A DNA stretch of 64,000 nt, taken from NCBI RefSeq assembly GCF_000772085.1, contig NZ_CP009755.1, positions 1,116,001-1,180,000 on the forward strand. Reading direction: 5' to 3'. Positions within the stretch are counted from its first letter, which is position 1. Every line of letters begins with the position of its first letter. Source of the stretch: Curtobacterium sp. MR_MD2014. Lineage in GTDB: Bacteria; Actinomycetota; Actinomycetes; Actinomycetales; Microbacteriaceae. The position numbers were made by a program, and so were the translations under genes. The notes below the pieces were generated by a model, which had not been told where the DNA came from, did not search any database, and saw nothing but the letters and a program-made list of their open reading frames with translations. Positions 34,371 through 44,429 of this stretch are shown here, piece after piece.

Positions 34371-36047
34371 ATGCCCACCCAGATCTCCACACCGCAGCCG
34401 CTCGAACCCGGCACCCTCCGCGTGATCCCCGTCGGGGGTCTCGGCGAGATCGGTCGCAACATGACCGTGTACGAGTTCGACGGCAAGCTGCTCGTCGTCG
34501 ACGCCGGCGTGCTCTTCCCCGAGGAGCACCAGCCGGGCGTCGACCTCATCCTCCCCGACTTCGGGCCGATCCGGGACCGTCTCGACGACGTCCTCGGTGT
34601 CGTGCTCACCCACGGGCACGAGGACCACATCGGCGCCGTCCCCTACCTGCTCAAGCTCAAGGGCGACATCCCCCTGATCGGTTCGACGCTGACCCTCGCG
34701 CTCGTCGAGGCGAAGCTCAAGGAACACCGGATCAAGCCCTACACGCTCGTCGTGCAGGAGGACCAGACCGAACAGCTCGGTCCGTTCCACCTCGAGTTCG
34801 TCGCCGTGAACCACTCCATCCCGGACGCCCTCGCCGTCGCGATCACGACCCCCGCCGGGCGCGTGCTGCACACCGGTGACTTCAAGATGGACCAGCTCCC
34901 GCTGGACGACCGGATCACCGACCTCCGTGCCTTCGCCCGCCTGGGCGAGCAGGGCGTCGACCTGTTCCTGCCGGACTCGACCAACGCCGACGTCCCCGGG
35001 TTCACCGCGCCCGAGCGTGACATCGGACCGGTGCTCGAGAACGTCATCTCCCGCGCCCGCAAGAAGGTCGTCGTCGCGAGCTTCTCGTCGCACGTCCACC
35101 GCGTGCAGCAGGTCCTCGACGCCGCCGCCGCGACCAACCGCAAGGTCGCGTTCATGGGGCGGTCGATGATCCGGAACATGACCATCGCCGCCGAGCTCGG
35201 CTACCTCCGGGTGCCGGACGACGTGCTCATCGACACGAAGAAGGCGAAGAACGTCCCGGACGACCAGGTCGTCTACATGTCGACGGGGTCGCAGGGTGAG
35301 CCGATGGCCGTCCTCGCGCGCATGGCGAACCTCGAGCACCAGATCGAGATCGGCGAGGGCGACACCGTCATCCTCGCGTCGAGCCTCATCCCGGGCAACG
35401 AGAACGCCGTCTACCGGGTCATCGACGGGCTGACGAAGCTCGGCGCGAAGGTGGTCCACAAGGGCAACGCGAAGGTGCACGTCTCCGGTCACGCGTCGGC
35501 CGGCGAGCTCCTCTACTGCTACAACATCCTGCGCCCGCGCAACGTGCTGCCCGTGCACGGCGAGCACCGCCACCTGTACGCGAACGCCGACCTGGCGATC
35601 CAGACGGGTGTGCCGCCGCGCAACGTCATCCTCGGCCAGGACGGCATCGTCGTCGACCTGAAGGACGGCGTCGCGAGCGTCGCCGGACAACTCGACATCG
35701 CCTACGTCTACGTCGACGGATCGACCGTGGGCGAGATCACCGACGCCGACCTCAAGGACCGTCGGGTCCTGGCGGAGGAGGGCTTCATCTCGATCTTCTG
35801 CGCCGTGGACTTCACGACGGGGCAGTGCGTGGTCGGCCCGGAGATCCAGTCGCGCGGCTTCGCCGAGGACGACTCCGTCTTCGACGACGTCCGTCCGCAG
35901 ATCGCGAAGGCGCTCGCCGACGCGGCGGGCAACGGCACGCGGGACGCGCACGCCTTCCAGCAGGTCGTCCGCCGCACCGTCGGCCGCTGGGTGAACACGA
36001 AGCACCGCCGCCGCCCGATGATCGTCCCGGTGGTCATCGAGGCGTAG
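34371..36047 (+). CDS. rnj: Ribonuclease J
   Basis: 558 residues. A metallo-beta-lactamase domain with HGHEDHIG near residues 81-88 (two-zinc site), a beta-CASP insert with SFSSHVHRVQQ and a GSQGEP motif, and the C-terminal domain starting about residue 450. RNase J combines 5' exonuclease and endonuclease activity in RNA maturation and decay. The dapA-rnj order is conserved in actinobacteria. AGGA lies 4 nt before the ATG at 34371. A perfect 27-bp hairpin follows the stop. Confidence 0.95.
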   Translation: MPTQISTPQPLEPGTLRVIPVGGLGEIGRNMTVYEFDGKLLVVDAGVLFPEEHQPGVDLILPDFGPIRDRLDDVLGVVLTHGHEDHIGAVPYLLKLKGDIPLIGSTLTLALVEAKLKEHRIKPYTLVVQEDQTEQLGPFHLEFVAVNHSIPDALAVAITTPAGRVLHTGDFKMDQLPLDDRITDLRAFARLGEQGVDLFLPDSTNADVPGFTAPERDIGPVLENVISRARKKVVVASFSSHVHRVQQVLDAAAATNRKVAFMGRSMIRNMTIAAELGYLRVPDDVLIDTKKAKNVPDDQVVYMSTGSQGEPMAVLARMANLEHQIEIGEGDTVILASSLIPGNENAVYRVIDGLTKLGAKVVHKGNAKVHVSGHASAGELLYCYNILRPRNVLPVHGEHRHLYANADLAIQTGVPPRNVILGQDGIVVDLKDGVASVAGQLDIAYVYVDGSTVGEITDADLKDRRVLAEEGFISIFCAVDFTTGQCVVGPEIQSRGFAEDDSVFDDVRPQIAKALADAAGNGTRDAHAFQQVVRRTVGRWVNTKHRRRPMIVPVVIEA

Positions 36048-36063
36048 GCAGACGCGCCGCAGC

Positions 36064-36118
36064 CGGCCGGGAGGCACGGCGAGCGTTCCCCGGGAACGCT
36101 CGCCGTGCCTCCCGGCCG
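36064..36118 (+). terminator. Terminator after RNase J, family 1, 27-bp arms
   Basis: Perfect arms 36064-36090 and 36092-36118 with core GGCCGGGAGGCACGGCGAGC. It is the longest perfect hairpin in the window. Confidence 0.85.
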
Positions 36119-36230
36119 CGTTGCACCCCGTGGTGCGGACGGGAGTCCACTGCGCGACCGGCCGGGTGGCCGACCTGCGTCATCCCACAGGCTGATGCTC
36201 CCTCGGTATGTCAGCCAATACCGTCCCAGG

Positions 36231-37250
36231 GTGACCGTCCTGCGTCGCTGGGTGTGGCCCGGCCTGAAGTTCCTCGTGTTCGCCGCCATCGCGGTGTCCC
36301 TCGTCCGCCTCGCCTTCTTCGCGGCGCAGCCCGAGGGCGAGGAGACGACCCCGACCGCGCAGCTGGAGGACCCGACCGTCACCGTCGAGACGGGGGAAGT
36401 CGTCAACGACGTCGAGGCGACCGGTCACGTCGAGTCCGTCGCCGCGACGCCGGTGCGCTCCACCGCCGAGGGCACGGTCAACCGGGTCTTCGTGACGAAC
36501 GGCACGCACGTCGAGCAGGGCGCGCCGATCATCGACCTCCGGGTCGAGACCCCGGCGGAGGGCACCACCGAGGACGGCGAGCCGTCGCCGGCGTCCGTGA
36601 CCTTCGCGACCGTCGTCGCCTCGTCGTCCGGCACGGTGTCCGGACTCGACCTGGTGGCGAAACAGCCCGTCGCGATCGGTGACACCGTCGCCCGGGTCGC
36701 CCCGGAGTCGTACCGTGTGACCGCGACGCTCGAGGCCGCCCAGCTCTACCGACTCACCTCGCGTCCCTCCGAGGCGACCGTGACGATCACGGACGGGCCG
36801 GCGCCCTTCACCTGCACGAACCTCGCGCTCAGCTCCGCGTCCGCCTCGGCGGCGGGCGAGCCGTCGGACGCGGGTGCCGACGGTGCGGACGGTGGCGGGG
36901 GCTCCTCGGGTGCCGAGGGTGCGACGCAGCTGCGGTGCGACGTCCCCGGGGACGTCACCGTGTTCCCGGGGCTCGAGGTCACGGTCGCCGTGTCCGCGGG
37001 CTCGGCCGAGGGCGTGCTGACGCTCCCGACGACCGCCGTGCAGGGGACCGCGCAGCGCGGCGTCGTCACCGTCGTCGACGACGACGGGAAGCGTTCCGAG
37101 CGCGAGGTCGCCCTCGGCCTCAACGACGGCGAGACCGTCGAGGTGCGTGACGGGCTGTCCGAGGGCGAGACCGTCCTGCAGTTCGTCCCCGGCAAGGAGG
37201 CGCAGCCCGAGGACGAGTTCGCCGAGGACGGCACGGTGGTGACCGGATGA
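36231..37250 (+). CDS. Membrane fusion (MacA/HlyD-like) component of an ABC exporter
   Basis: 339 residues. One N-terminal membrane anchor (FLVFAAIAVSLVRLAFFAA), then a barrel-sandwich/lipoyl-like region (VEATGHVESVAATPVRST, GTVNRVFVTNGTHVEQGAPI), a Gly/Ala/Asp-rich insert near residues 205-225, and a C-terminal beta-barrel part (VLTLPTTAVQ, VREVALGL-like). It bridges the permease to the envelope in a MacAB-type exporter. GTG 36231 has TACCGT at 36219-36224 ending 6 nt upstream. Its stop overlaps the ATPase start (ATGA), so the three genes form an operon. Confidence 0.8.
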   Translation: MTVLRRWVWPGLKFLVFAAIAVSLVRLAFFAAQPEGEETTPTAQLEDPTVTVETGEVVNDVEATGHVESVAATPVRSTAEGTVNRVFVTNGTHVEQGAPIIDLRVETPAEGTTEDGEPSPASVTFATVVASSSGTVSGLDLVAKQPVAIGDTVARVAPESYRVTATLEAAQLYRLTSRPSEATVTITDGPAPFTCTNLALSSASASAAGEPSDAGADGADGGGGSSGAEGATQLRCDVPGDVTVFPGLEVTVAVSAGSAEGVLTLPTTAVQGTAQRGVVTVVDDDGKRSEREVALGLNDGETVEVRDGLSEGETVLQFVPGKEAQPEDEFAEDGTVVTG

Positions 37251-38020
37251 GCCTCGTGCACGTCCGCGACCTCCGGAAGTCCGTCCCGCTCCCCGACGGC
37301 TCCACGCTGGAGATCCTGCGCGGTGTCGACCTCGACGTCGAGGCGGACAGCCGCGTCGCCATCGTCGGCCGCTCGGGCTCGGGCAAGTCGACGCTGCTCA
37401 ACGTCCTCGGCCTGCTCGACACCCCGACCGAGGGGCTGCACGAGTTCGACGGGCGGGACGTCGGCCGTGCCGGCTCGGTCCGACGCGACCGGGTGCGCGG
37501 CGCGGACGTCGGCTTCGTCTTCCAGCAGTTCAACCTGCTGCAGGGTCGCACCGCGGTCGAGAACGTCGAGGTCCCGTTGCTCTACGCGACCGGCCGGGCG
37601 TTCTGGTCGCGTCGTCGCCTGGCAGTGGAGATGCTCGACCGGGTGGGCCTCGCCGACCGTGCCGACACGCAGCCGCACCGGCTCTCCGGCGGGGAGCAGC
37701 AGCGCGTCGCCATCGCCCGGGCACTCGTCCGGTCGCCGCGGCTCATCCTGGCCGACGAGCCGACCGGTGCACTCGACGTCGACACCGGCCGCGTGGTCAT
37801 GGAGCTGCTCGAGACCGTCGCGGCCGAGACCGGCGCGGCGCTCGTCACCATCACCCACGACACCGCGGTCGCAGCACGGGCGGACGTCGTCCACCGGATC
37901 GACCACGGGCTCGTCGTCGACACGGCAGCGTCCGATACCGCGTCCGCGTCCGCGTCTGCCTCCGCGTCCGAGTCCGCCTCCGCGTCCGCTTCCGTCGACG
38001 GGCCGGGGGTGGCGGCGTGA
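37247..38020 (+). CDS. ABC transporter ATP-binding protein, MacB/LolD type
   Basis: 257 residues. Walker [10 protein letters not shown] near residue 39, Q-loop in [10 protein letters not shown], signature [15 protein letters not shown] near 146, Walker [13 protein letters not shown], and the switch His in VTITHD. It powers the FtsX-like permease encoded next. The last 30 residues are an unusual Ser-Ala run coded by short TCCGCG repeats, absent from typical family members. Start codon overlaps the upstream stop (ATGA) and its own stop overlaps the permease start (GTGA). Confidence 0.93.
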   Translation: MSLVHVRDLRKSVPLPDGSTLEILRGVDLDVEADSRVAIVGRSGSGKSTLLNVLGLLDTPTEGLHEFDGRDVGRAGSVRRDRVRGADVGFVFQQFNLLQGRTAVENVEVPLLYATGRAFWSRRRLAVEMLDRVGLADRADTQPHRLSGGEQQRVAIARALVRSPRLILADEPTGALDVDTGRVVMELLETVAAETGAALVTITHDTAVAARADVVHRIDHGLVVDTAASDTASASASASASESASASASVDGPGVAA

Positions 38021-39264
38021 ACCGGCTCCTCACCACCGTCGTCGGGACGTTCGTCGAGTCCTGGCAGGAGCTCCGCGTGCACCGCGGCCGGGTCGTGCTC
38101 AGCCTGATCGGGGTCACGATCGCGGTGGCGTCGCTCGCGGTCGTCGTCGGCTTCGGGTCGCTCGCCGAGCGGGTGACCGCCGCCTTCAACGAGCAGTACG
38201 GCGGACGGCCGGCGACCTACCAGGTCACCGGCTCGTCCTCGGCCACGGGGGACGGCACGGGTGCCGCTGCCGCGGCCGACGCCGCGGCGCTCGACCGGGA
38301 ACTCCGCGCCGGTGCCGAGCGCTACCACGTCCGGTTCTCGACCGAGGCGTCGTGGACGCAGCGCCCCGTGCAGTTCCCCGACGGGGTCACCCTGGCCCAG
38401 GGCGTCACCGTCGACCCCGCGTACGCCGAGATGCACCGCGTCCGCGTCGACGACGGCGCGTGGTTCACCGAGGACGACCGGGACCGGCTCGCGCCGGCGC
38501 TCGTCGTCAACCAGGCGTTCCTCGACCGTCTCGGCAGCCCGGACGTCGTCACGCACCCGGTCGTGCGCCTGCCGGGGACGCCCGACGTCACCGCGGTCGT
38601 GATCGGCCGGTACGTGTCCTCGGAGTACGACACCGAGCCGATGTTCTACCAGCTGGCGCGGTCGGTCGCGACGTCGAGCGCGGAGGCCGCACCCGACGAC
38701 GGTTCGCAGCGGCTGTTCGAGGTGTGGGTACCGGAGAGCGACGGGAAGGCGGTCGCCGGACGGATCGCATCGGACGCCGAGCGGGCGCTCGGCCCCGGGT
38801 GGACCGTCGACGCGAATCGTTCCGACGCGGCCGGCTCGGTCGACGGCGACCCGCTCGGTGCGCTGCGCTGGGTGATCGCCGGGGTCGCCGTCCTCGTCCT
38901 GGTGCTCGGCGGGCTCGGGCTGCTCAACGTGTCGCTGGTGAGCGTCCGGCAGCGGATCCGCGAGATCGGCATCCGACGCGGGGTCGGTGCGACCGCCGGA
39001 CGCATCTTCGTCGCCGTGCTGCTCGAGAACGTGCTGGGGACGCTGGTCGCCGGCGGGATCGGCGTCATGGTCGGCGCGGCGGTGCTCGGGAACGAGACCG
39101 TCCGGGGGCTGATCACGAGCGGGGTCGACGTCGGGGGAGCGCCGTTCCCGGTCGAGGCGGCGCTGATCGGTGTCGGCTCGGCGCTGCTCGTCGGGGCGCT
39201 CGCCGGGTTCCTGCCCGCGATCGTGGCGGTCCGGGTCAAGGTCATCGACGCGATCCGGTACTGA
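38017..39264 (+). CDS. ABC transporter permease, FtsX/MacB type
   Basis: 415 residues. One span near the N-terminus ([20 protein letters not shown]), a periplasmic-type domain of about 240 residues, then three spans at the C-terminus. The family segment [22 protein letters not shown], coupling to the ATPase, lies between spans 2 and 3. With the two upstream genes it forms a complete MacAB-like tripartite exporter; candidate substrates are antibiotics, peptides or lipids. Starts at GTG 38017, overlapping the ATPase stop. Confidence 0.9.
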   Translation: MNRLLTTVVGTFVESWQELRVHRGRVVLSLIGVTIAVASLAVVVGFGSLAERVTAAFNEQYGGRPATYQVTGSSSATGDGTGAAAAADAAALDRELRAGAERYHVRFSTEASWTQRPVQFPDGVTLAQGVTVDPAYAEMHRVRVDDGAWFTEDDRDRLAPALVVNQAFLDRLGSPDVVTHPVVRLPGTPDVTAVVIGRYVSSEYDTEPMFYQLARSVATSSAEAAPDDGSQRLFEVWVPESDGKAVAGRIASDAERALGPGWTVDANRSDAAGSVDGDPLGALRWVIAGVAVLVLVLGGLGLLNVSLVSVRQRIREIGIRRGVGATAGRIFVAVLLENVLGTLVAGGIGVMVGAAVLGNETVRGLITSGVDVGGAPFPVEAALIGVGSALLVGALAGFLPAIVAVRVKVIDAIRY

Positions 39265-39332
39265 GCGCGGAGGGCGTCCGGTCGCGGCGGGGCATCCACG
39301 GAATGTCCCGAGCGGGGATTAGGCTCCGTCGC

Positions 39333-42300
39333 ATGGCCGGAGGCACCAAGTCGACCACGCGCTCGCGCGCGTCCACGTCGTCCCGCGGGAGCGGGTCGCG
39401 CGGTACGTCGCGCACGCAGGCCACGACGAAGAAGCTGCCGCAGGCGGCACCCACCCCGGTGTTCCGCGAGCAGAACCCCGTCGTGACCGCATGGCTCGCG
39501 ATGGCGCACGGCGTCGGAGCACTGTTCCGGCTGCTCGGCAAGGAGACCCTCGCCAAGGACGAACGACGCGACGGTTTCCCGTTCCTCCTGTTCGTGCTCG
39601 CGCTCGCGGGCGGTGTCGTCGAGTGGCTCAACCCCACGAACCCGGTGTCCGTCACGCTCGACGCCTACACGTTCGGCGGGCTCTTCGGGCGACTGGCGGT
39701 CGCACTGCCCGTCATCATGATCGTCTTCGCCGGATGGCTCTTCCGCCACCCGGCGTCGGTGCACGACAACACCCGGATCGGCATCGGTCTCGGGCTGATG
39801 CTCGTCTCCATCGCGTCGCTCTGCCACGTGTTCGGCGGGCAGCCGAGCGCGTCCGACGGCATGGTCGCCCTGGCCGCCGCCGGTGGTGTCCTCGGCTGGG
39901 TGGTGATCAGCTGGCTCGTCGCGGTCGCCACCGTGTGGGTCGCGGTGCCGGTCGCGGTGGTGCTGCTCGTGCTGTCGCTCTTCATCATCACGAAGACCCC
40001 GCCGAACAAGACCGGACGCCGGCTCCACGAGCTGTACGCGTACCTGTTCGGTGCGCCGGCCCCCGTGGCCGAGGACGAACCCGCCACCGAGGCGGACGCC
40101 GCTCCGGCCGCGCCCCGAGCACGGACGTCGAAGCGCCGCACGAAGGACCAGACCGACTTCCCGCTGTTCGAGGACCTCGGGTTCGAGGACGAGCAGCCTG
40201 CCGGCGGTGAGGACGCCGAGAGCACCGTCCCGTGGTGGCGTCGCAACAAGTCCGGGCGCGAGGAGGACCCGGCGTACGACAGCCCCGTGCTGCCCGCGTC
40301 GGCGACGCAGGCCGTGCCCGACCGCGGAACCGGTGCCGGTGGTGCCGGGACGGCTGCCGCTGCCGGTGCCGCTGCTCCGGCCGTCGGCGCGAACGCGGGC
40401 GCGGCCGCCGGACTCGTGGACCACACGCCCGCGGTGCCCGCCTCGGTGAACCTCAACGACTCGGTCGAGCACGACGACGTGCACGGCGCACAGGAGGTCG
40501 AGCAGGACCTCGCCGTCGCCGAACAGGCCCTCCGCGACTTCGGCACCCCGGTGCCCGAGCAGCCCGCGGCGGTCGCCCGGCCCGACGCCGGAGTCTCCCC
40601 GGTGGTCTCGCCGACGGCGCCCGAGCCCGAGGCCGCTGACGACGGCCTGCCCGCCGCGACCGCCGCCGACGAGGACCCGGCAGCCCCGTACCGCCTGCCC
40701 GCAGCCACCACCCTCAGCGCCGGCACCCCCTCGGTCGCCCGCAGCCAGGCGAACGACGACATCGTGGCGGCGATCACCGGCGTGCTCACCGAGTTCAAGG
40801 TGGACGCGAAGGTCACGGGGTTCTCGCGCGGACCGACGGTCACGCGCTACGAGATCGAGCTCGGTCCCGGTGTGAAGGTCGAGCGCGTCACGGCGCTGTC
40901 GAAGAACCTGTCGTACGCCGTCGCGTCGAACGAGGTCCGCATCCTGTCGCCGATCCCGGGCAAGAGCGCGATCGGCGTGGAGATCCCGAACACAGACCGC
41001 GAGATCGTCTCCCTCGGCGACGTCCTGCGCTCCGGCGCGGCCACGAAGTCGAAGCACCCGATGACCATCGGCGTCGGCAAGGACGTCGAGGGCGGCTTCG
41101 TCGTCGCGAACCTGGCGAAGATGCCGCACCTGCTCGTCGCCGGCTCCACGGGCTCCGGCAAGTCGGTGTTCATCAACTCGATGATCACCTCGCTGCTGAT
41201 GCGCGCGAAGCCGTCCGAGGTCCGCATGGTCCTCGTCGACCCGAAGCGCGTCGAGCTGTCGATCTACGCCGGGGTCCCGCACCTCATCACGCCCATCATC
41301 ACGAACCCCAAGAAGGCCGCCGAGGCGCTGCAGTGGGTCGTGAAGGAGATGGACATGCGGTACGACGACCTGGCGTCGTTCGGGTTCCGGCACGTCGACG
41401 ACTTCAACAAGGCCGTGCAGAACGACGAGATCGTCCTGCCCGCCGGCAGCGAGCGGAAGCTCAAGCCGTACCCGTACCTGCTCGTCGTGGTCGACGAGCT
41501 CGCGGACCTCATGCTCGTCGCCCCTCGGGACGTCGAGGAGTCGATCGTCCGGATCACCCAGCTCGCCCGTGCCGCCGGCATCCACCTGGTGCTCGCGACG
41601 CAGCGGCCCTCGGTCGACGTCATCACCGGTCTCATCAAGGCGAACGTCCCGTCGCGCGTGGCCTTCGCGGTCACGAGCGTCACCGACTCGCGGGTCATCC
41701 TCGACCAGCCGGGCGCCGACAAGCTCATCGGGCAGGGTGACGGGCTCTTCCTGCCGATGGGCTCGTCGAAGGCCGTCCGTGTGCAGGGTGCCTGGGTGCA
41801 GGAGAGCGAGGTCGCCGAGGTCGTCGCGCACGTCACGCGCCAGGCGCGCCCCGAGTACCGGCAGGACGTCCAGGCCGTGGTGGAGCGCAAGGAGATCGAC
41901 GCCGACATCGGCGACGACCTCGAGCTCCTGCTCGCCGCGGTCGAACAGGTCGTCTCGACCCAGTTCGGCTCGACCTCGATGCTGCAGCGCAAGCTCCGCG
42001 TCGGCTTCGCGAAGGCCGGCCGACTGATGGACCTCATGGAGTCGCGTGACATCGTGGGGCCGTCCGAGGGGTCGAAGGCCCGCGACGTGCTCGTCACGCC
42101 CGACCAGCTCCCGGGCGTGCTCGCGAAGCTCCGGGGCGAGGAGCCGCCGGCTGCTCCGGCTGCCGACGGACCGCCGTCGGTCCGGCCGGGAGGCACGGCC
42201 TCCGTCGCCGGGGCCGACCCGGCTCCGGCTGCGGCCGGCTCCGGGGCTCCTGCCGGACCCGCCGGGGCGGGTGCCGGTGGTCAGGACGACGACAGGTACG

Positions 42301-42395
42301 GCTCGGACCCGGTGGCGGACATGACCCGCGGGTACCCTGAGGTCGAGGACGACGGACCGGACGAGGACGCATGGGGACTGACGGGCAGGGAGTGA
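39333..42395 (+). CDS. ftsK: DNA translocase FtsK/SpoIIIE
   Basis: 1020 residues. Four membrane spans in residues 70-215, a long Ala/Pro/Glu-rich linker (about 230-460), then the motor: Walker A GSTGSGKS near 605, Walker [12 protein letters not shown] near 715, and the gamma winged helix with [20 protein letters not shown] near 885-905. It pumps chromosome termini through the closing septum. A Pro/Ala/Gly-rich tail of about 80 residues extends beyond gamma and includes a copy of the dispersed GGCCGGGAGGCACGG motif. The ATG at 39333 has TAGGCT ending 7 nt upstream and no ribosome site. Confidence 0.95.
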   Translation: MAGGTKSTTRSRASTSSRGSGSRGTSRTQATTKKLPQAAPTPVFREQNPVVTAWLAMAHGVGALFRLLGKETLAKDERRDGFPFLLFVLALAGGVVEWLNPTNPVSVTLDAYTFGGLFGRLAVALPVIMIVFAGWLFRHPASVHDNTRIGIGLGLMLVSIASLCHVFGGQPSASDGMVALAAAGGVLGWVVISWLVAVATVWVAVPVAVVLLVLSLFIITKTPPNKTGRRLHELYAYLFGAPAPVAEDEPATEADAAPAAPRARTSKRRTKDQTDFPLFEDLGFEDEQPAGGEDAESTVPWWRRNKSGREEDPAYDSPVLPASATQAVPDRGTGAGGAGTAAAAGAAAPAVGANAGAAAGLVDHTPAVPASVNLNDSVEHDDVHGAQEVEQDLAVAEQALRDFGTPVPEQPAAVARPDAGVSPVVSPTAPEPEAADDGLPAATAADEDPAAPYRLPAATTLSAGTPSVARSQANDDIVAAITGVLTEFKVDAKVTGFSRGPTVTRYEIELGPGVKVERVTALSKNLSYAVASNEVRILSPIPGKSAIGVEIPNTDREIVSLGDVLRSGAATKSKHPMTIGVGKDVEGGFVVANLAKMPHLLVAGSTGSGKSVFINSMITSLLMRAKPSEVRMVLVDPKRVELSIYAGVPHLITPIITNPKKAAEALQWVVKEMDMRYDDLASFGFRHVDDFNKAVQNDEIVLPAGSERKLKPYPYLLVVVDELADLMLVAPRDVEESIVRITQLARAAGIHLVLATQRPSVDVITGLIKANVPSRVAFAVTSVTDSRVILDQPGADKLIGQGDGLFLPMGSSKAVRVQGAWVQESEVAEVVAHVTRQARPEYRQDVQAVVERKEIDADIGDDLELLLAAVEQVVSTQFGSTSMLQRKLRVGFAKAGRLMDLMESRDIVGPSEGSKARDVLVTPDQLPGVLAKLRGEEPPAAPAADGPPSVRPGGTASVAGADPAPAAAGSGAPAGPAGAGAGGQDDDRYGSDPVADMTRGYPEVEDDGPDEDAWGLTGRE

Positions 42396-42399
42396 GCAC

Positions 42400-43035
42400 G
42401 TGACCAGCTCGGAGACCACACACGGGGCTCGGTTCCCCTGGCGCGGACGGTTGCTCCGCAAGGGGGACGGCCCGGCATCGACCGCGAACGTCGCCAACAT
42501 CATCACCGTGGTGCGCATCCTCATGGCGCCGCTCTTCTTCGTGATGCTGCTCTCCGACGGCGGCCAGGACACGTCGTTGCGCGTCTGGGCGGCCGTCGTG
42601 TTCGTCGTCGCGATCGTCACGGACAGTGCGGACGGCATCATCGCCCGACGCCAGAACCTGGTCACGGACTTCGGCAAGCTCGTCGACCCGATCGCCGACA
42701 AGGTCCTGATCGGCGGTGCCCTCGTCGCGCTGTCGATCCTGGGTGAGCTGCCGTGGATCGTCACGGTGCTGATCATGCTCCGGGAGATCGGCATCACCGT
42801 GTTCCGCTTCGCCGTGCTGTCCGACCGGGTCATCCCGGCGAGCCGCGGCGGCAAGATCAAGACCGTGCTGCAGGCCGTCGCGATCACGCTCGCACTGTTC
42901 CCGTGGTGGAACGTCGTCGGTGACCTGGCGCACTGGGTGAACGGCATCCTCATGACGGCGGCGCTCCTCGCGACGGTGCTCAGCGGGGCGGACTACCTGT
43001 GGCAGGCCTGGAAGCACAACCGCCGAGCAGCATGA
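42400..43035 (+). CDS. pgsA: CDP-diacylglycerol-glycerol-3-phosphate 3-phosphatidyltransferase
   Basis: 211 residues with about four to five spans. The CDP-alcohol phosphotransferase motif DGX2ARX8GX3DX3D is present as DGIIARRQNLVTDFGKLVD (residues about 78-96, followed by PIADK). It makes phosphatidylglycerol phosphate, precursor of phosphatidylglycerol and cardiolipin. GTG 42400 has GGGAG 8 nt upstream within the ftsK end, so it is probably cotranscribed with ftsK. Its stop overlaps the cinA start (ATGA). Confidence 0.92.
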   Translation: MTSSETTHGARFPWRGRLLRKGDGPASTANVANIITVVRILMAPLFFVMLLSDGGQDTSLRVWAAVVFVVAIVTDSADGIIARRQNLVTDFGKLVDPIADKVLIGGALVALSILGELPWIVTVLIMLREIGITVFRFAVLSDRVIPASRGGKIKTVLQAVAITLALFPWWNVVGDLAHWVNGILMTAALLATVLSGADYLWQAWKHNRRAA

Positions 43036-43613
43036 CGTCGGCCGGTACCGGGGCCGCCGGTCCGACGGGTCGGTCGTCGATGCCGGGGTCGCAGTCGGGG
43101 TCGCAGTCGGGGTCGGTGTCGGACGAGGAACTCGCGCGCGCGCTCGTCGGTGTCCTGACCGCCCGGGGCGAGACCGTCGCGGTCGCCGAGTCCCTCACGG
43201 GCGGACTCGTCGTCGCGACGCTCGTGGGCGTCCCCGGGGCCAGCGCCGTCGTCCGCGGCGGGGTGGTCGCCTACGCCACGCCGGTGAAGGCGACGGTGCT
43301 CGGGGTCGACGCCGACCTACTCGCGTCGAACGGCGCGGTCGACCCGGAGGTTGCACGGCAGATGGCCTCGGGCGTCCGGACGGCCCTGGCGGTGGACGGC
43401 GTCCCCGCCACGTGGGGGATCAGCACGACCGGCGTCGCCGGACCGGACCCGCAGGACGGCAAGCCGGTGGGCACCGTCTTCGTCGGCATCGCATCCGCGG
43501 AACGCAGTGTCGCGACGGAGTTGCACCTCGAGGGGGACCGGGCAGCAATCCGCTCGGCCACCGTCTCCGAACTCCTGGCACGGATGACGACCGAGGTCGA
43601 CAGCGGGGAATAG
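43032..43613 (+). CDS. cinA: CinA-family protein, nicotinamide-nucleotide amidohydrolase domain
   Basis: 193 residues, corresponding to the C-terminal (PncC) domain only, as usual in actinobacteria. VAVAESLTGGLVVATLVGVPGAS (serine-containing loop), GVVAYATPVKATVLGV and WGISTTGVAGPDPQDGKPVG are the family motifs. It deamidates nicotinamide mononucleotide for NAD salvage. The first 30 residues are a Gly/Ser/Gln repeat coded by TCGCAGTCGGGG units. ATG 43032 overlaps the pgsA stop; an in-frame ATG at 43080 could also be the start. Confidence 0.88.
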   Translation: MTSAGTGAAGPTGRSSMPGSQSGSQSGSVSDEELARALVGVLTARGETVAVAESLTGGLVVATLVGVPGASAVVRGGVVAYATPVKATVLGVDADLLASNGAVDPEVARQMASGVRTALAVDGVPATWGISTTGVAGPDPQDGKPVGTVFVGIASAERSVATELHLEGDRAAIRSATVSELLARMTTEVDSGE

Positions 43614-43768
43614 GTCCTGTTGCCACTGGGTTACATCCCACGCAATCTCCAGCAGGACGGCAGCCGGCGTGGTTAGCATGCTGCGAACGGCAACGCTACT
43701 GTTGCTGAACCCGACCCCAGGTCACCCGGACCGGGCGGGCGCGGAGACGACAGGAAGGAGGAGTCCAC

Positions 43769-44077
43769 ATGGTTCTCGTTCGTCAGGAGATCGGCGACGT
43801 GCTTCGGGACTTCCGCTTGCAGAAGGGCCGGACCCTCCGTCAGGTCGCATCCAAGGCCAGTGTCGCGCTCGGGTACCTCAGTGAGGTCGAGCGTGGGCAG
43901 AAGGAGGCCAGCTCCGAGATCCTCGCCTCGGTCGCGGATGCCCTCGACACCCCGATCTCGACCATCATGCGCGAGGTGGGCGACCGTCTCGCAGTCGTCG
44001 AGGGGCTCACCCCGGTCCCCGACACGCTGCCCGACGACCTCGTCGCCGAGTTCGACAACGACCTCGCGGTGCGCTGA
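43769..44077 (+). CDS. clgR: XRE-type regulator ClgR
   Basis: 102 residues. Helix-turn-helix in residues 7-60: EIGDVLRDFRLQKGRTLRQV, SKASVALGYLSEVERGQ, SSEILASVADALDTP. ClgR activates clp protease, lon and repair genes after envelope or proteotoxic stress in actinobacteria and is itself degraded by Clp, which often recognises a C-terminal hydrophobic tail; here it ends DLAVR. A very strong AGGAAGGAGG site precedes the ATG 43769. A hairpin terminator follows at 44091. Position between cinA and recA is conserved. Confidence 0.9.
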   Translation: MVLVRQEIGDVLRDFRLQKGRTLRQVASKASVALGYLSEVERGQKEASSEILASVADALDTPISTIMREVGDRLAVVEGLTPVPDTLPDDLVAEFDNDLAVR

Positions 44078-44090
44078 CGCACCACCCCCT

Positions 44091-44126
44091 CGAACGCCCT
44101 CGCCGGTCCGCCGGCGGGGGCGTTCG
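44091..44126 (+). terminator. Terminator after clgR
   Basis: Near-perfect 16-bp arms, CGAACGCCCTCGCCGG and its complement (one mismatch), with a 4-nt loop, just before the DUF3046 promoter. Confidence 0.8.
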
Positions 44127-44142
44127 TCGTTACGCTGGACCG

Positions 44143-44367
44143 ATGCGCGTGAGTGAGTTCTGGCGAGCCGTCGACCAGGTGTTCGGGGAGGCCTACGGCG
44201 CCGTGGTGTCCCGCGACGTCGTGCTCGAGGAGCTCGGTGGATGTTCGGCGGCGGACGCGCTCGACGCGGGCATCGACGCCAGGCGGGTGTGGGAAGCACT
44301 CTGTGACTCCCAGGACGTCCCGCTGGACAAGCGGCACGGCAAGGGCCTGGCGGAGCCGCGCGACTGA
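44143..44367 (+). CDS. DUF3046 family protein
   Basis: 74 residues, small soluble helical protein. SEFWRAVDQVFGEAYGAVVSRD and WEALCDSQDVPLDKRHGKG match DUF3046, a family of unknown function almost always placed just upstream of recA in actinobacteria. TACGCT at 44131-44136 ends 6 nt before the ATG, so it is probably leaderless. It has its own promoter after the clgR terminator; recA follows from a separate SOS-controlled promoter. Confidence 0.88.
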   Translation: MRVSEFWRAVDQVFGEAYGAVVSRDVVLEELGGCSAADALDAGIDARRVWEALCDSQDVPLDKRHGKGLAEPRD

Positions 44368-44376
44368 CGCCGTCGT

Positions 44377-44429
44377 CCGAAACTGTGTTCGGCGTGTTGC
44401 TCGAACGCGTGTTCGATCGGTGCTAGGTT
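44377..44429 (+). promoter_or_regulatory. recA promoter with two LexA (SOS) boxes
   Basis: A perfect box TCGAAC-GCGT-GTTCGA lies at 44401-44416 and a weaker one, CCGAAA-CTGT-GTTCGG, at 44377-44392. A -10 TAGGTT at 44424-44429 places the strong box over the -35 region (17-bp spacing from TCGAAC). LexA bound here would block RNA polymerase. The transcript would have a leader of about 190 nt with no other feature I can name. Confidence 0.85.

Noticed and set aside
38646..42953. A very long open frame (about 1435 codons) on the minus strand opposite ftsK and pgsA, and similar long antisense frames opposite pnp, RNase J, the GH6/protease genes and the membrane protein at 3853-5454.
   Set aside because: They are shadows of real genes caused by high GC content: their translations are Arg/His/Asp-rich with no recognisable domains, while the opposite strand encodes complete known proteins.
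43669..43768. Dyad GCAACGCTACTGTTGC before clgR considered as a ClgR operator.
   Set aside because: It does not match the published CGC-N5-GCG-type ClgR site well enough to claim.
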